DNA of 64,000 bases. It comes from Alopecurus myosuroides. Taxonomy: Eukaryota > Streptophyta > Magnoliopsida > Poales > Poaceae. The stretch covers positions 12,932,826 to 12,996,825 of the forward strand of contig CM054062.1 in NCBI GenBank assembly GCA_028641055.1. Reading direction: 5' to 3'. Position numbers and translations under genes: made by a program. The first letter of the stretch is position 1, and each line of letters opens with the position of its first letter. The notes beneath the pieces are model-generated. The model made no database searches. It was not told where the DNA came from and saw nothing but the letters and a program-made list of their open reading frames with translations. Shown here piece by piece: positions 25,223-36,404 of this stretch.

Positions 25223-25339
25223 GGCTTGCGCCATTAAACCGGATATGGCAAAAGCTTATGATCGAGTGGAGTGGTCTTACTTGAGGAAGATCTTAGAAAA
25301 ATTGGGTTTTGCGGATTTCTGGATCAAGAGAGTGATGAC
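25223..25339 (+). pseudogene. LINE reverse transcriptase, continuation after the nested insertion
   Basis: The translation from 25230 contains DMAKAYDRVEW, the motif A region of LINE reverse transcriptases with its catalytic aspartate, followed by LRKILEKLGF. This is what should follow the segment that stops at 3940. It begins right after the right LTR of the Copia element, and its first five bases (GGCTT) repeat 3936-3940. The fragment ends at 25339, where an LTR-like sequence starts with TGATGACCC. The remaining reverse transcriptase and the 3' end of the LINE are not seen in this window. Confidence 0.85.
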
Positions 25340-26436
25340 TGATGACCCACAAGTATAGGGGATCACACCAGTCTTCGAGGGAAGTAAATCCAAAATTTAT
25401 TGATTCGACACAAGGGGAGCCAAAGAATATTTATAAGCCTTAACAGATGAGTTGTCAGTTCAGCTGCACCTGAAAGTATTCTTGCTCGCAACAATTTATC
25501 AGTGGTAACAGTTTTATAGTAGCAACAGTAGTAAAATAACAACGGGAATAAAATAGTAACATCAGTAGCAACCGTGGAAAACAACATGATTAAAATATTG
25601 TAGGCATAGGGAATGGATGAACGGCCATTGCATGGATAAAATAGTTTATGTATTAATAATAACATGGGCATTACAGATAGATAATAATAAAGCATCCAAG
25701 TACTAGGAAAACCATAGCCATGCGTTCCAATTTAGTCGTACGTGCTTGCAATGAGAAACTTGCATAACATCTTTTGTCCTACCAGCCCGTTTGCAGCGGG
25801 CCTTCAAGGGAAACTACTGGTAATTAAGGTGCTACTTCTAATAAAGCCCCAGAGCAAAGCATTAACACTCCATGAACACTTGTGATCCTCATTTCGCATC
25901 CATCCCCTTCGATTGTCCCGATTATTGTCACTTCGGGGCCTCGGGTTCCGGGCAACGGCATGTGTAAATAACTTGCGGATATGATCAAGAAACATAATTA
26001 TACTCATGAAACAATAACATGTTCAGATCTGAGATTGTGGCCCTACTGACAAGCATTAATAATTACAAGTTGCAACAACGATATATAGCACTAACAACGG
26101 ATACTAGGCACTATGCCCGAACAATCTGGAATTATTACATGATCGATCTCAACCAATCCCTACCATCCCTCTCAGCCTATAGCGGGGATTAGTCACACAT
26201 GGACGGGGGAATCATGGATGGTTGATGGAGAAGTGGTGGTGGTGTCGATGGCGATGATCTCCTTCGAATCCCCATCCCGGAAGGGTGCCGGAACAGGAAC
26301 TTCTGATCCCCGAATTGGGTTTCGAGGTGGCGGCGGCGCTCGGGTGTGTTTTTCTAGAATATGACGAACCCCCTGATGTTTTAGGGTTATGGGGGTTATG
26401 TAGTCGAAAGGGGATCCTGAGGGGGTGCTTGGGGCA
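25340..26436 (-). repeat. LTR-like fragment, reversed, cutting the LINE
   Basis: It begins TGATGACCCACAAGTATAGG, which I recognise as the reversed terminus of a dispersed LTR family in Pooideae genomes. Read on the minus strand it has a GC-rich stretch followed by an AT-rich tail, as in LTRs, and ends at the LINE junction. Its other edge meets an oppositely oriented LTR start at 26438 without a clear target duplication, so it is probably truncated. No coding region is seen. Family assignment is from memory only. Confidence 0.5.
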
Positions 26437-26437
26437 T

Positions 26438-27108
26438 TGATAGTCTCAAACGTATCTATAATTTTTGATGCTCCATGCTTGTTTTCTATCCAATACCTTT
26501 ATGTTTTCACATGTTATCCTTCGTTTTCTGGATGTTTTCATGGACTAACCTATTGACAAGATGCCACAGAGCCAGTTCCTGTTTTTTGCTGTTTTTGGTT
26601 TCAGAATAATTGTCCTGGAAATATTCTCAGAATTGGACGAAACAAAATCCCAGAGTCTTAGAATTCCCGACATGTCAACGGAGTCCAAAGGAGACTCGGA
26701 GGGGTCTTGGAGGCCCCACACCATGGCTTTGCGCGAGCTCCCTCCTGGCCACGCCCACTGGTGGTGTGGGCCCCTCGGGCACCCACCGACGCTGACCTTT
26801 CGCCTATATATTCCTCCTGATGCATAAATCCTAGATATATCGCCCCCTTCCAGGAAAAGTTTCGTAGCTCCGCCACCCCACCGACAAGTTTCGGGGACAC
26901 CAATCTCTATTTCGGCACCCTGCCGGGACGGGGAAGTGCCTCGGAGCCATTTTCATCGACTCCACTGCCATCTTCATCGCCGTTGTTGTCTCCTATGATG
27001 AGGAGGGAGTAGTTCTCCCCCAGGGCTGAGGGCTCTACCGGTAGCTATGTGTTTGCTATATATATATCTCTCTCATGGTGTGATCTTTATGTGATCATGA
27101 GCCCGTGG
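26438..27108 (+). repeat. LTR-like 5' fragment, plus orientation
   Basis: It starts TGATAGTCTCAAACGTATC, typical in my recollection of the LTR start of an abundant Triticeae/Pooideae Gypsy family (Sabrina/Athila-like). It continues through a TATATATA stretch near 26804-26812 and GC-rich leader-like sequence, and loses recognisable similarity around 27108. The small open frames at 26561-26903 have no motifs and I read them as chance. There is no second LTR or internal region, so this is a truncated remnant. Confidence 0.5.
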
Positions 27109-27579
27109 CCACGTGTGCGTCCACGCAAGTGCATAGGGGGCGACCGGCCGGTTTGACCACGGTCACGCACGCGCCGCGTCACGGTGATGCCATGACGACG
27201 TCACCCACTGCAGGTCGAATGGAAACAAAATAATTTTCCTTGCTCTTGAGAATTTTTTTCCGTTTAACATAGACCCAATTTTTCCTTTTTTCGATTCCTT
27301 AGAACCTTTTTTTTGTCTTTATGGTGGTATCAAACAACCACCTAATACCTTATCTGCCTCTGCAGGAAAATGTAGAGTGGTTGAGTAATGAATTCCACGA
27401 TTCCAGCTACTTATTTTTTTCTTTTCACCCGCAACTACAACCAGATCAACTGGAACTATATTTGAGCTTTGACTTGGACGTGTAAGACCGCTTCGTTACT
27501 TGGCTAGAGCAATGAAGATCTCCTTGCTTTTATGATTGGAAAGTAGTTACACCTTCAGCTAAGGTAAAAAAGTATATGT
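27109..27579. other. Unassigned sequence between LTR fragment and gag array
   Basis: I see no gene, RNA or clear repeat boundary. The first 120 bases are GC-rich (CACG- and GCGCC-rich) and the rest is AT-rich. It separates the truncated LTR fragment from the truncated edge of the tandem gag array. Confidence 0.5.
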
Positions 27580-28941
27580 GTTCCTCGTTGTTGCTGTTGC
27601 AATGTTTTTCATAGTAAAGCATACACTCCCTGAAGTTTTTCTTCCTTGGAGTACAGATCATCATTAAGGATGGTAAACGCAGCCTCCGAGTTTTCAGCTG
27701 CGGTTTGTATATGCATTCGCCCTTGGCATTGGTGTCGTTAACCTTCCTTTGCCAAGAAGGGTTTTCGAGCATCTTTCTTGCTGGCAGTTCATCCCGTTTT
27801 GCAATTCCGGGTTACCGGGTAGGTTTTATGCCAGATCTATTCCTTTTTTTGTATTCCTCTATCTCTTCCTGCTGCAACTTAATGTCAGCCTGGGTTTTCA
27901 GGAGATTTTCTCGAGTACGGAATAGATGTTGTTGCTGCCGCTGTAGAGCTTGTCCACTGGCTTCCAGGACTTCAGGGGGTTCATCTCATCCCACTGGGTT
28001 TGAATTAGATCAATTTCGTCATGTTTCGACATTTGTGGAACGGGGATTTCTATCTTTTTCTTCTCCGCGGGTGTGATTCCGCTTCCTCCTCCTACTTCCA
28101 GGTTTTGGTTGGCAATATCTGCCAAAATTTTCTTCTGGAGTTTATACTAGAGTTTCTTGGCAGTCTTCTTTTTCTTTTTGGAAGAGAGAGGTTTCTTACC
28201 AGGTTCGTCCTCGGGGTAAGTTGGACTAGTTTTGCCATCCTCTCTTTCCTCATCTGGTGGAGGTGTTTTGGGGTCTTCATCGTCTTCGGCATCCGAGTTT
28301 TCAGTCGGTTTTTCCATAAGTACTTCATGCAAGCTCCCATGCATAGATTTGACCTTTCTCTCGAAAGCGTCTTCATCTTTATCTTCGGAATCTATATCTT
28401 CAGATCTAGGTTCCGACTCCAATCTTGCTTCTATAGCAGCTAACAGAGAGTCGGCTTCCGAGTTCATCGGTTCACTGACGGGTGTTGGATCTTCCACTTG
28501 TTCTATGGGATTACGTTTTTATGATTCTTCCACGGGATTGTTTTCTTCCGTGTTTTCAGCAATCTTCGACTACACCATGCCAATGAAGTGAGATCTGATT
28601 GCGGGCATCTCCGAAGAGGCAACAATTTCAGCATGGTTTTGGCGATCTGAGCAGAATCCGTTATCATAGTTTTCCTCAATTGGGTATAGGGAGGGTGGGA
28701 TAAATTTACTTCCACCACAGAATCCCATAGTTTCTGCTGTTAATCCGATAAAGATGTTAGCAGATCCAATTGGTAAGACGCATGCACTTACCAGGTGATT
28801 TCGTGCTGGCTTGTACGATCCGTTGTCAAGGAAGCGTCCGACATCGCCATCGAACTTCAGGCTCCTGACAGTTATGGTACTGCCAATTCCGCCGAGTATT
28901 CCCGCTCGGAACGTAACTCCCGACGTCGATGGCCCCACGGT
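27580..28941 (-). pseudogene. gag array unit 5, truncated
   Basis: The N-terminal part (28941-28570, with GFCGGSKF and FCSDRQN) is open from unit 4 until TAG at 28570-28572. The acidic segment follows (28497-28147). The unit is then degraded and stops at about 27580, before the Gly/Pro and Arg-rich tail. It is the leftmost remnant of the array. Confidence 0.8.
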
Positions 28942-30748
28942 GAGCACACTTAGAGCGCCAGCGCCCGGAGCCATAGTTTGAGAAGAGTCGTTGTCGTGTC
29001 CTTTGGAATAAGGTGGAGTTCTACTCCTTGACCTTTCTTTGTTCCTAGGACGAGTATGGGATCTCTCACGCCTGTGAGGATTGTCATATCTTCCAGCTTT
29101 ATCAGCTGGGCGTCTTAGAGGCGACATCATTATTCTGTCTTTCTGGTTTTGTTCCTCCCGTTCTTTGTAAGCATGGGGATTATTTCCACCGTTCGGCGGA
29201 TGGGATCCGGTCCTGGACGCTGCATCCTTATTGTCCGTGATTTCCATTTTCTTCTTGGGATCTCCCTTCTTTTCCTTAGAATCGCCTGAATCTCCAGGTT
29301 CGCCAGGTCCAGGAGCTCCAGCGGCGCATGTGGCAGTTTTGCATAGGGACGAGTCATCGTGCAGCTTCCCTGACCTTGTATGTCCTCGCTGTTGCGGTTG
29401 TAATGCTTTTTGTATGAAAGCATACACTCCATGAGTTGTTTCGTCATTGGAGTACAGATCATCATTAAGTATCGCGAACGCGGCCTCCACGTTTATAGCT
29501 GCAGCTTTGTATATGCGTTCGCCCTTGGCATTAGTGCCGTTAACCTGCCTTTTCAAAGAAGGGTTTCTGAACCTCTTTCTTGCTGGCAGTTCATCCGGTT
29601 TTGCAATTCCGGGAAACCGCGTAGGTTTTATGCCAGATCTATTCCTTCTTTCGTATTCCTCTATCTCTTCCTGCTGCAACTTAATATCAGCCTGGGTTTT
29701 CATGAGGTTTTTCTGAGTATGAAAAAGATGTTGCTGCTGCCACTGTAGAGCTTGTCTCCTGGCTTCCAGCACTTCAGGGGGTTCATCTCGTCCCACTGGG
29801 TTTGTGTCAGATCAATTTCGTCATGTTCCGACATTTGTGGAACGGGGATTTCTTTCTTTTTCTTCTACGCAAGTGTGACTTCTCTTCCTCCTCCGACTTC
29901 CAGGTTTTGGTTGGCAATATGTGACAAAATTTTCTTCAGGAGTTTCTTGGGAGTCTTCTTTTTCTTTTTGTAAGAGGGAGATTTCTTGCCAGGTTTGTCC
30001 TCTGTCAATTCTTTGACATCGGGGTAATTTGGACTAGTTTCGCCATCCTCTCTTTCCTCATCTGGAGGAGGTGTTTTGGGGTCTTGATCATCTTCGGCAT
30101 CCGAGTTTTCAGTCGGTTTTGCCATAAGTACTTCATGGAAGCTCCCCTGCATAGATTTGACCTTTCTCTCGAAAGTGTCTTCATCTTGATATTTGGAATC
30201 TATGTCTTCAGATCCGGGTTCTGGCTCCAATCTTTCTTATATAGCAGCTAACACAGAGTCGGCTTCCAAGTTCGTCGTTTCACTGAGGGGTGTCAGATAT
30301 TCCACTTGTTCTGTGGGATTACGTTTTTTTGCTTCTTCCACGGGATTGTTTTCTTCCGTGTTTTCAGCGATCTCGGACTGCACCATGCCAATGAAGTGAG
30401 ATCAGATTGCGGGCACCTTCGAATAGGCAGCAATTTCAGTAGGGTTTTGGCGATCTGAGCAGAATCCGGTATCATAGTTTTCCTCAATTGGGTATAGGGC
30501 GGGTGGGATAAATTTACTTCCACCACAGAATCCGAAAGCTTCTGATGTTAATCCGGTGAAGATGTTAGCAGATCCAATTAGTAATACGCAGGCACTTACC
30601 AGGTGATTCCGTAGTGGCATGTACGATCCGTTGTCGAGGAAGCGTCCGACATCGCCATCGAACTTCAGGTTCCTGACAGTTATGGTACTGCCAATTCCAC
30701 CGAGTATTCCCGCTCGGAACGTAACTCCCGACGTCGCTAGCCCACGAT
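28942..30748 (-). pseudogene. gag array unit 4
   Basis: A full 1807 bp unit. The acidic segment is at 30230-29865. The coiled-coil and Arg/Ser-rich part (29796-28942) is open and reads through the junction into unit 5, giving a 408-residue frame (29796-28570). That read-through shows the junction preserves the gag frame. Sequence differs more from units 2 and 3 than they do from each other. Confidence 0.82.
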
Positions 30749-32556
30749 GAGCACACTCAGAGCGCTAGCGCCCAGAGCCATAGTTCGAGAAGAGCCGTTG
30801 TCGTGTCCTTTGGAATAAGGTGGAGTTCTACTCCTTGGCCTTTCTTTGTTCCTAGGAGGAGTACGGGATCTCTCACGCCTGTGAGGATTGTCATATCTTC
30901 CAGCTTTATCAGCTGGGCCTCTCGGAGGCGGCATCATTTTTCCGTCTTTCCGGGTTTGGTTCCTCCTGTTCATTGTAATCACGTGGATTATTTCCACCTT
31001 TCGGCGGATGGGATCCGGTCCTAGACGATGCATCCTTATTGTCAGGGATTTTCTCGTCCTTCTTTGGATCTCCCTCCTTTTCCTTAGAATCGCCTGAATC
31101 TCCAGACTCGCCAGGTCCAGGAGCTCCAGCGGCGCATGTAGCAGTTTTGCATAGGGCTGAGTCATCGTGCAGCTTCCCTGACCCTGTCTGTCCTCGATGT
31201 TGCTGTTGTAATGCTTTTCCTATGAAAGCATACACTCTCTGAAGTTTTTCATCATTGGAGTACAGATCATCATTATGGATGGCAAATGCAGCCTCCACGT
31301 TTTCAGCTGCGGTTTTGTATATGCGTTCGCCCTTGGCATTGGTGCCGTTATCCTGCCTTTGCAAAGAAGGGTTTCCGAAAATCTTTCTTGCTGGCAGTTC
31401 ATCCGGTTTTGCAATTCCACGAAACCGTGTAGGTTTTATGCCAGATATATTCCTTATTTCGTATAAATCTATCTCTTCCTGCTGCAACTTAATGTCAGCC
31501 TAGGTTTTCATGAGGTTTTTCTGAGTATGGAAAATATGTTGTTGTTTCCACTGTAGAGATTGTCTCCTAGCTTCTAGCACTTCATGGGGTTCATCTCATC
31601 CCACTGGGGTTTGAATTAGATCAATTTTGTCATGTTCCGACATTTGTGGAATGGGGATTTCTTTCTTTTTCTTCTACGCAGGTGTGACTCCGTTTCCTCC
31701 TCCTACTTGTAGGTTTTGGCTGGCAATATCTGCCAAAATTTTGTTCTGGAGTTTCTTGGCAGTCTTCTTTTCCTTTTTGTAAGAGGGAGCTTTCTTGCCA
31801 GGTTCGTCCTCTGTCAATTCTTTGACATCGGGGTAAGTTGGACTACTTTCGCCATCCTCTCTTTCCTCATCTGGAGGAGGTGTTTTGGGGTCTTCATCGT
31901 CTTCGGCATCCGAGTTTTTAGTCGGTCTTGCATAAGTTCTTCATGGAAGCTCCCCTGCATAGATTTGACCTTTCTCTCGAAAGCGTCGTCATCTTCATCT
32001 TCGGAATCTATGTCTTTAGATCCGGGTTCCGACTCCAAACTTTCTTCTATAGCAGCTAACACAGAGTCGGCTTCCGAGTTCGTCGTTTCACTGACGGGTG
32101 TCAGATCTTCCACTTGTTCCGTGGGATTATGTTTTTCTGCTTCTTCCACAGGATTGTTTTCTTCCGTGTTTTCAGCGGTCTCGGACTGCACCATGCTAAT
32201 GAAGTGAGATCTGATTGTGGGCATCTTCGACTAGGCAGCAATTTCAGCAGGGTTTTAGCGATCTGAGCAGAATCCGGTATCATAGTTTTCTTCAATTGGG
32301 TATAGTGCGGGTGGGATAAATTTACTTCCACCACAGAATCCCATAGCTTCTGCTGTTAATCCGATAAAGATGTTAGCAGATCCAATTGGTAAGACGCAGG
32401 CACTTACCAGGTGATTCCGTACTGGCATGTACGATCCGTTGTCGAGGAAGCGTCCGACATCGCCATCGAACATCAGGTTCCTGACAGTTATGGTACTGCC
32501 AATTCCGCCGAGTATTCCCGCTCGGAACGTAACTCCCGACGTCGCTAGCCCACGAT
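30749..32556 (-). pseudogene. gag array unit 3
   Basis: A full 1808 bp unit closely matching unit 2. The acidic segment is at 32224-31814 and the coiled-coil segment at 31487-30909. A short deletion near 31930 changes frame within the acidic part. It shares the junction stop with units 2 and 4, which indicates copying after that mutation arose. Confidence 0.82.
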
Positions 32557-34365
32557 GAGCACACTCAGAGCGCTAGCGCCCAGAGCCATAGTTCGAGAAG
32601 AGCCGTTGTCGTGTCCTTTGGAATAAGGTGGAGTTCTACTCCTTGGCCTTTCTTTGTTCCTAGGAGGAGTACGGGATCTCTCACGCCTGTGAGGATTGTC
32701 ATAGCTTCCAGCTTTATCAGCTGGGCGTCTCGGAGGCGGCATCATTTTTCCGTCTTTCCAGGTTTGGTTCCTCCCGTTCGTTGTAATCACGGGGATTATT
32801 TCCACCTTTCGGCGGATGGGATCCGGTCCTGGACGATGCATCCTTATTGTCAGGGATTTTCTCGTCCTTCTTTGGATCTCCCTCCTTTTCCTTACAATCG
32901 CCTGAATCTCCAGGCTCGCCAGGTCCAGGAGCTCCAGCGGCGCATGTAGCAGTTTTGCATAGGGCCGAGTCATCGTGCAGCTTCCCTGACCCTGTCTGTC
33001 CTCGATGTTGCTGTTGTAATGCTTTTCCTATGAAAGCATACACTCCCTGAAGTTTTTCATCATTGGAGTACAGATCATCATTATGGATGGCGAACGCAGC
33101 CTCCACGTTTTCAGCTGCGGTTTTGTATATGCGTTCGCCCTTGGCATTGGTGCCGTTATCCTGCCTTTGCCAAGAAGGGTTTCCGAAAATCTTTCTTGCT
33201 GACAGTTCATCTGGTTTTGCAATTCCACGAAACCGTGTAGGTTTTATGCCAGATATATTCCTTATTTCGTATAAATCCATCTCTTCCTGCTGCAACTTAA
33301 TGTCAGCCTGGGTTTTCATGAGGTTTTTCTGAGTATGGAAAAGATATTGCTGCTGCCACTGTAGAGATTGTCTCCTAGCTTCTAGCACTTCATGGGGTTC
33401 ATCTCATCCGACTGGGGTTTGAATTAGATCAATTTTGTCATGTTCCAACATTTGTGGAATGGGGGTTTCTTTCATTTTCTTCTACGCAGGTGTGACTCCG
33501 TTTCCGCCTCCTACTTCTAGGTTTTGGCTGGCAATATCTGCCAAAATTTTGTTCTGGAGTTTCTTGGCAGTCTTCTTTTCCTTTTTGTAAGAGGGAGCTT
33601 TCTTGCCAGGTTCGTCCTCTGTCAATTCTTTGACATCGAGGTAAGTTGGACTACTTTCGCCATCCTCTCTTTCCTCATCTGGAGGAGGTGTTTTGGGGTC
33701 TTCATCGTCTTCGGCATCCGAGTTTTCAGTCGGTCTTGCCATAAGTTCTTCATGGAAGCTCCCCTGCATAGATTTGACCTTTCTCTCGAAAGCGTCTTCA
33801 TCTTCATCTTCGGAATCTATGTCTTTAGATCCGGGTTCCGACTCCAATCTTTCTTCTATAGCAGCTAACACAGAGTCGACTTCCGAGTTCGTCGTTTCAC
33901 TGACGGGTGTCAGATCTTCCACTTGTTCCGTGGGATTATGTTTTTCTGCTTCTTCCACAGGATTGTTTTCTTCCGTGTTTTCAGCGGTCTGGGACTGCAC
34001 CATGCTAATGAAGTGAGATCTGATTGTGGGCATCTTCGACTAGGCAGCAATTTCAGCAGGGTTTTAGCGATCTGAGCAGAATCCGGTATCATAGTTTTCT
34101 TCAATTGGGTATAGTGCGGGTGGGATAAATTTACTTCCACCACAGAATCCCATAGCTTATGATGTTAATCCGATAAAGATGTTAGCAGATCCAATTGGTA
34201 AGACGCGGGCACTTACCAGGTGATTCCGTACTGGCATGTACGATCCGTTGTCGAGGAAGCGTCCGACATCGCCATCGAACTTCAGGTTCCTAACAGTTAT
34301 GGTACTGCCAATTCCGCTGAGTATTCCCGCTCGGAACGTAACTCCCGACGTCGCTAGCCCATGAT
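32557..34365 (-). pseudogene. gag array unit 2
   Basis: A full unit of 1809 bp, equal to 603 codons. Segments are an acidic stretch (34033-33482) and a coiled-coil plus Pro/Arg tail (33388-32717), separated by stops. It is nearly identical to unit 3, so these two are the most recent duplicates. The junction upstream carries a stop (CTA on the plus strand near 34354) shared with the next two junctions. Confidence 0.82.
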
Positions 34366-36168
34366 GAGCACACTCAGAGCGCTAGCGCCCAGAGCCATAG
34401 TTCGAGAAGAGCCGTTGTCGTGTCCTTTGGAATAAGGTGGAGTTCTACTCCTTGGCCTTTCTTTGTTCCTAAGAGGAGTACGGGATCTCTCACGCCTGTT
34501 AGGATTGTCATACCTTCCATCTTTATCAGCTGGGCGTCTCGGAGGCGGCATCATTTTTTTGTCTTTCTGGTTTTGTTCCTCCCGTTCTTTGTAATCACGG
34601 GGATTATTTCCACCTTTCGGCAGATGGGATCCGGTCCTGGACGCTGCATCCTTATTTTCCGGGATTTTCTAGTCCTTCTTGGGATCTCCCTTCTTTTCCT
34701 TAGAATCGCCTGAATCTCCAGGAGCTCCAGCGGCGCATGTGGCAGTTTTGCATAGGGCCGAGTCATCGTGCAGCTTCCCTGACCTTGTCTATCCTCGATG
34801 TTGCTGTTGTAATGCTTTTCCTATGAAAGCATACACTCCCTGAATTTTTTCGTCATTGGAGTACAGATCATCATTAAGGATGACGAACGCGGCCTCCGCG
34901 TTTTCAGCTGCGGTTTTGTATATGCGTTCGCCCTTGGCATTGGTGTCGTTAACCTGCCTTTGCGAAGAAGGGTTTTCGAACCTCTTTCTTGCTGGAAGTT
35001 TATCCAGTTTTGCAATTCCGGGAAACCGCGTAGGTTTTATGCCAGATCTATTCCTTCTTTCGTGTTCCTCTATCTCTTCCTGCTGCAACTTAATGTCAGT
35101 CTGGGTTTTCATGAGGTTTTTCTGAGTACGGAATAGATGTTGCTGCTGCCGCTGTAGAGCTTGTCTCCTGGCTTCTAGCACTTCAGGGGGTTCATCTCAT
35201 CCCTCTGGGGTTTGAATTAGTTCAATTTCGTCTTGTTCCGACATTTGTGGAACGAGGATTTCTTTATTTTTTTATCCGCAGGTGTGACTTCGCTTCCTCC
35301 TACTACTTCCAGGTTTTGGTTGGCAATATCTGCCAACGTTTTCTTCTAGAGTTTATACTGGGGTTTCTTGGCAGTCTTCTTTTCCTTTTTGGAAGAGGGA
35401 GGTTTCTTTCTAGGTTCGTCCTCTATCAATTCTTTGACATCGGGGTAAGTTGGACTAGTTTCGCCATCCTCTTTTTCCTCATCTGGCAGAGGTGTTTTGG
35501 GGTCTTCATCGTCTTCGGCATTTGAGTTTTTAGTCAATTTTTCCATAAGTACTTCATGGAAGCTCCCCTGGATAGATTTAACCTTTCTCTCGAAAGCGTC
35601 TTTATCTTCATCTTCAGAAACTATGTCTTCGGATCCGGGTTTCGACCCCAATCTTTCTTCTATAGCAGCTAACACAGAGTCGGCTTCCGAGTTCGTCGTT
35701 TCACCGACGAGTGTCGGATCTTCCACTTGTTTTGTGGGATTACGTTTTTCTGCTTCATCCACGAGATTGTTTTCTTCCGTGTTTTCAGCGATCTCGGACT
35801 GCACCATGCCAATGAAGTGAGATCTGATTGCTGTCATCTCCGAAGAGGCAACAATTTCAGCAGGGTTTTGGCGATCCGAGTAGAATCCGGCATCAAGTTT
35901 TCCTCAATTGGGTATAGGGCGGGTGGGATAAATTTACTTCGACCATATAATCCCATAGCTTCTGCTGTTAATCCGATAAAGATTTTAGCAGATCCAATTG
36001 GTGAGACGCAGACACTTACCAGTCGATTCCGTGCTGGCATGTCCGATCCGTTGTCGAGGAAGCGTCCGACATCACCATCGAACTTCAGGCTCCTGACAGT
36101 TATGGTACTGCCAATTCCACCGAGTATTCCCTCTCGGAACGTAACTCTCGAGTCGCTGGCCCCACGGT
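34366..36168 (-). pseudogene. gag array unit 1
   Basis: A full unit, in minus-strand order: the N-terminal gag stretch (about 36168-35840), an acidic segment (35837-35346) with EDEDKDAFERKVKS, a Gln/Glu-rich coiled-coil-like segment (35181-34789) with LEARRQALQRQQQHLF, then a Pro/Arg-rich tail. Frameshifts and stops separate the pieces. About 20 bases encoding Gly/Pro repeats near 34720 are missing compared with its neighbours. Confidence 0.8.
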
Positions 36169-36404
36169 GAGCACTCTCAGAGCACCAGCGCCCAGAGCCA
36201 TAGTTCGAGAAGAGTCGTTGTCGTGTCCTTTGGAATAAGGTGGAGTTATACTCCTTGGCCTTTCTTTGTTCCTAGGAGGACTACGGGATCTCTCACGCCT
36301 GTGAGGATTGTCATATCTTCCAGCTTTATATGCTGGGCGTCTTGGAGGCGGCATCATTTTTTCGTCTTTCCGGTTTTGTTCCTCCCATTCTTTGTAATCA
36401 CGGG
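36169..36404 (-). pseudogene. gag array unit 0, C-terminal tail only
   Basis: Only the last 236 bp of a unit remain: the Arg/Ser-rich stretch (RRERSRSPPRNKERP) and the linker before the junction. The LTR at 36405 begins directly next to it, in the middle of a stretch (CACGGG then GATTATTT) that is continuous in the other units, for example near 34600. The Tat LTR therefore entered an existing array. Confidence 0.8.

Larger units (their letters stand above)
27580..36404 (-). repeat. Tandem array of a 1.8 kb gag-derived unit
   Basis: The 5' half of a Tat-like gag gene is repeated head to tail on the minus strand. The landmark GGAGTACAG recurs at 27648, 29449, 31258, 33066 and 34858 (spacing 1801, 1809, 1808, 1792). 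The inter-unit junction (TGAGCA on the plus strand) recurs at 28941, 30748, 32556, 34365 and 36168 (spacing 1807, 1808, 1809, 1803). There are four full units and two partial ones. The array breaks off at 27580, and at 36404 it is interrupted by the end of a Tat LTR. The plus-strand frames across it are shadows of the gag frame. Confidence 0.9.

Noticed and set aside
26561..26903. Possible small host gene near 26.6-26.9 kb
   Set aside because: It lies inside a truncated LTR-like fragment, overlaps in three frames, and has no homology that I recognise.
28232..35820. Plus-strand frames rich in Ser/Phe across the tandem array
   Set aside because: They mirror the minus-strand gag units exactly and disappear where the gag frame is lost, so they are complement shadows.
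27580..36404. CRISPR-like or simple satellite interpretation of the array
   Set aside because: Units are 1.8 kb and coding-derived, with no short repeat-spacer pattern.
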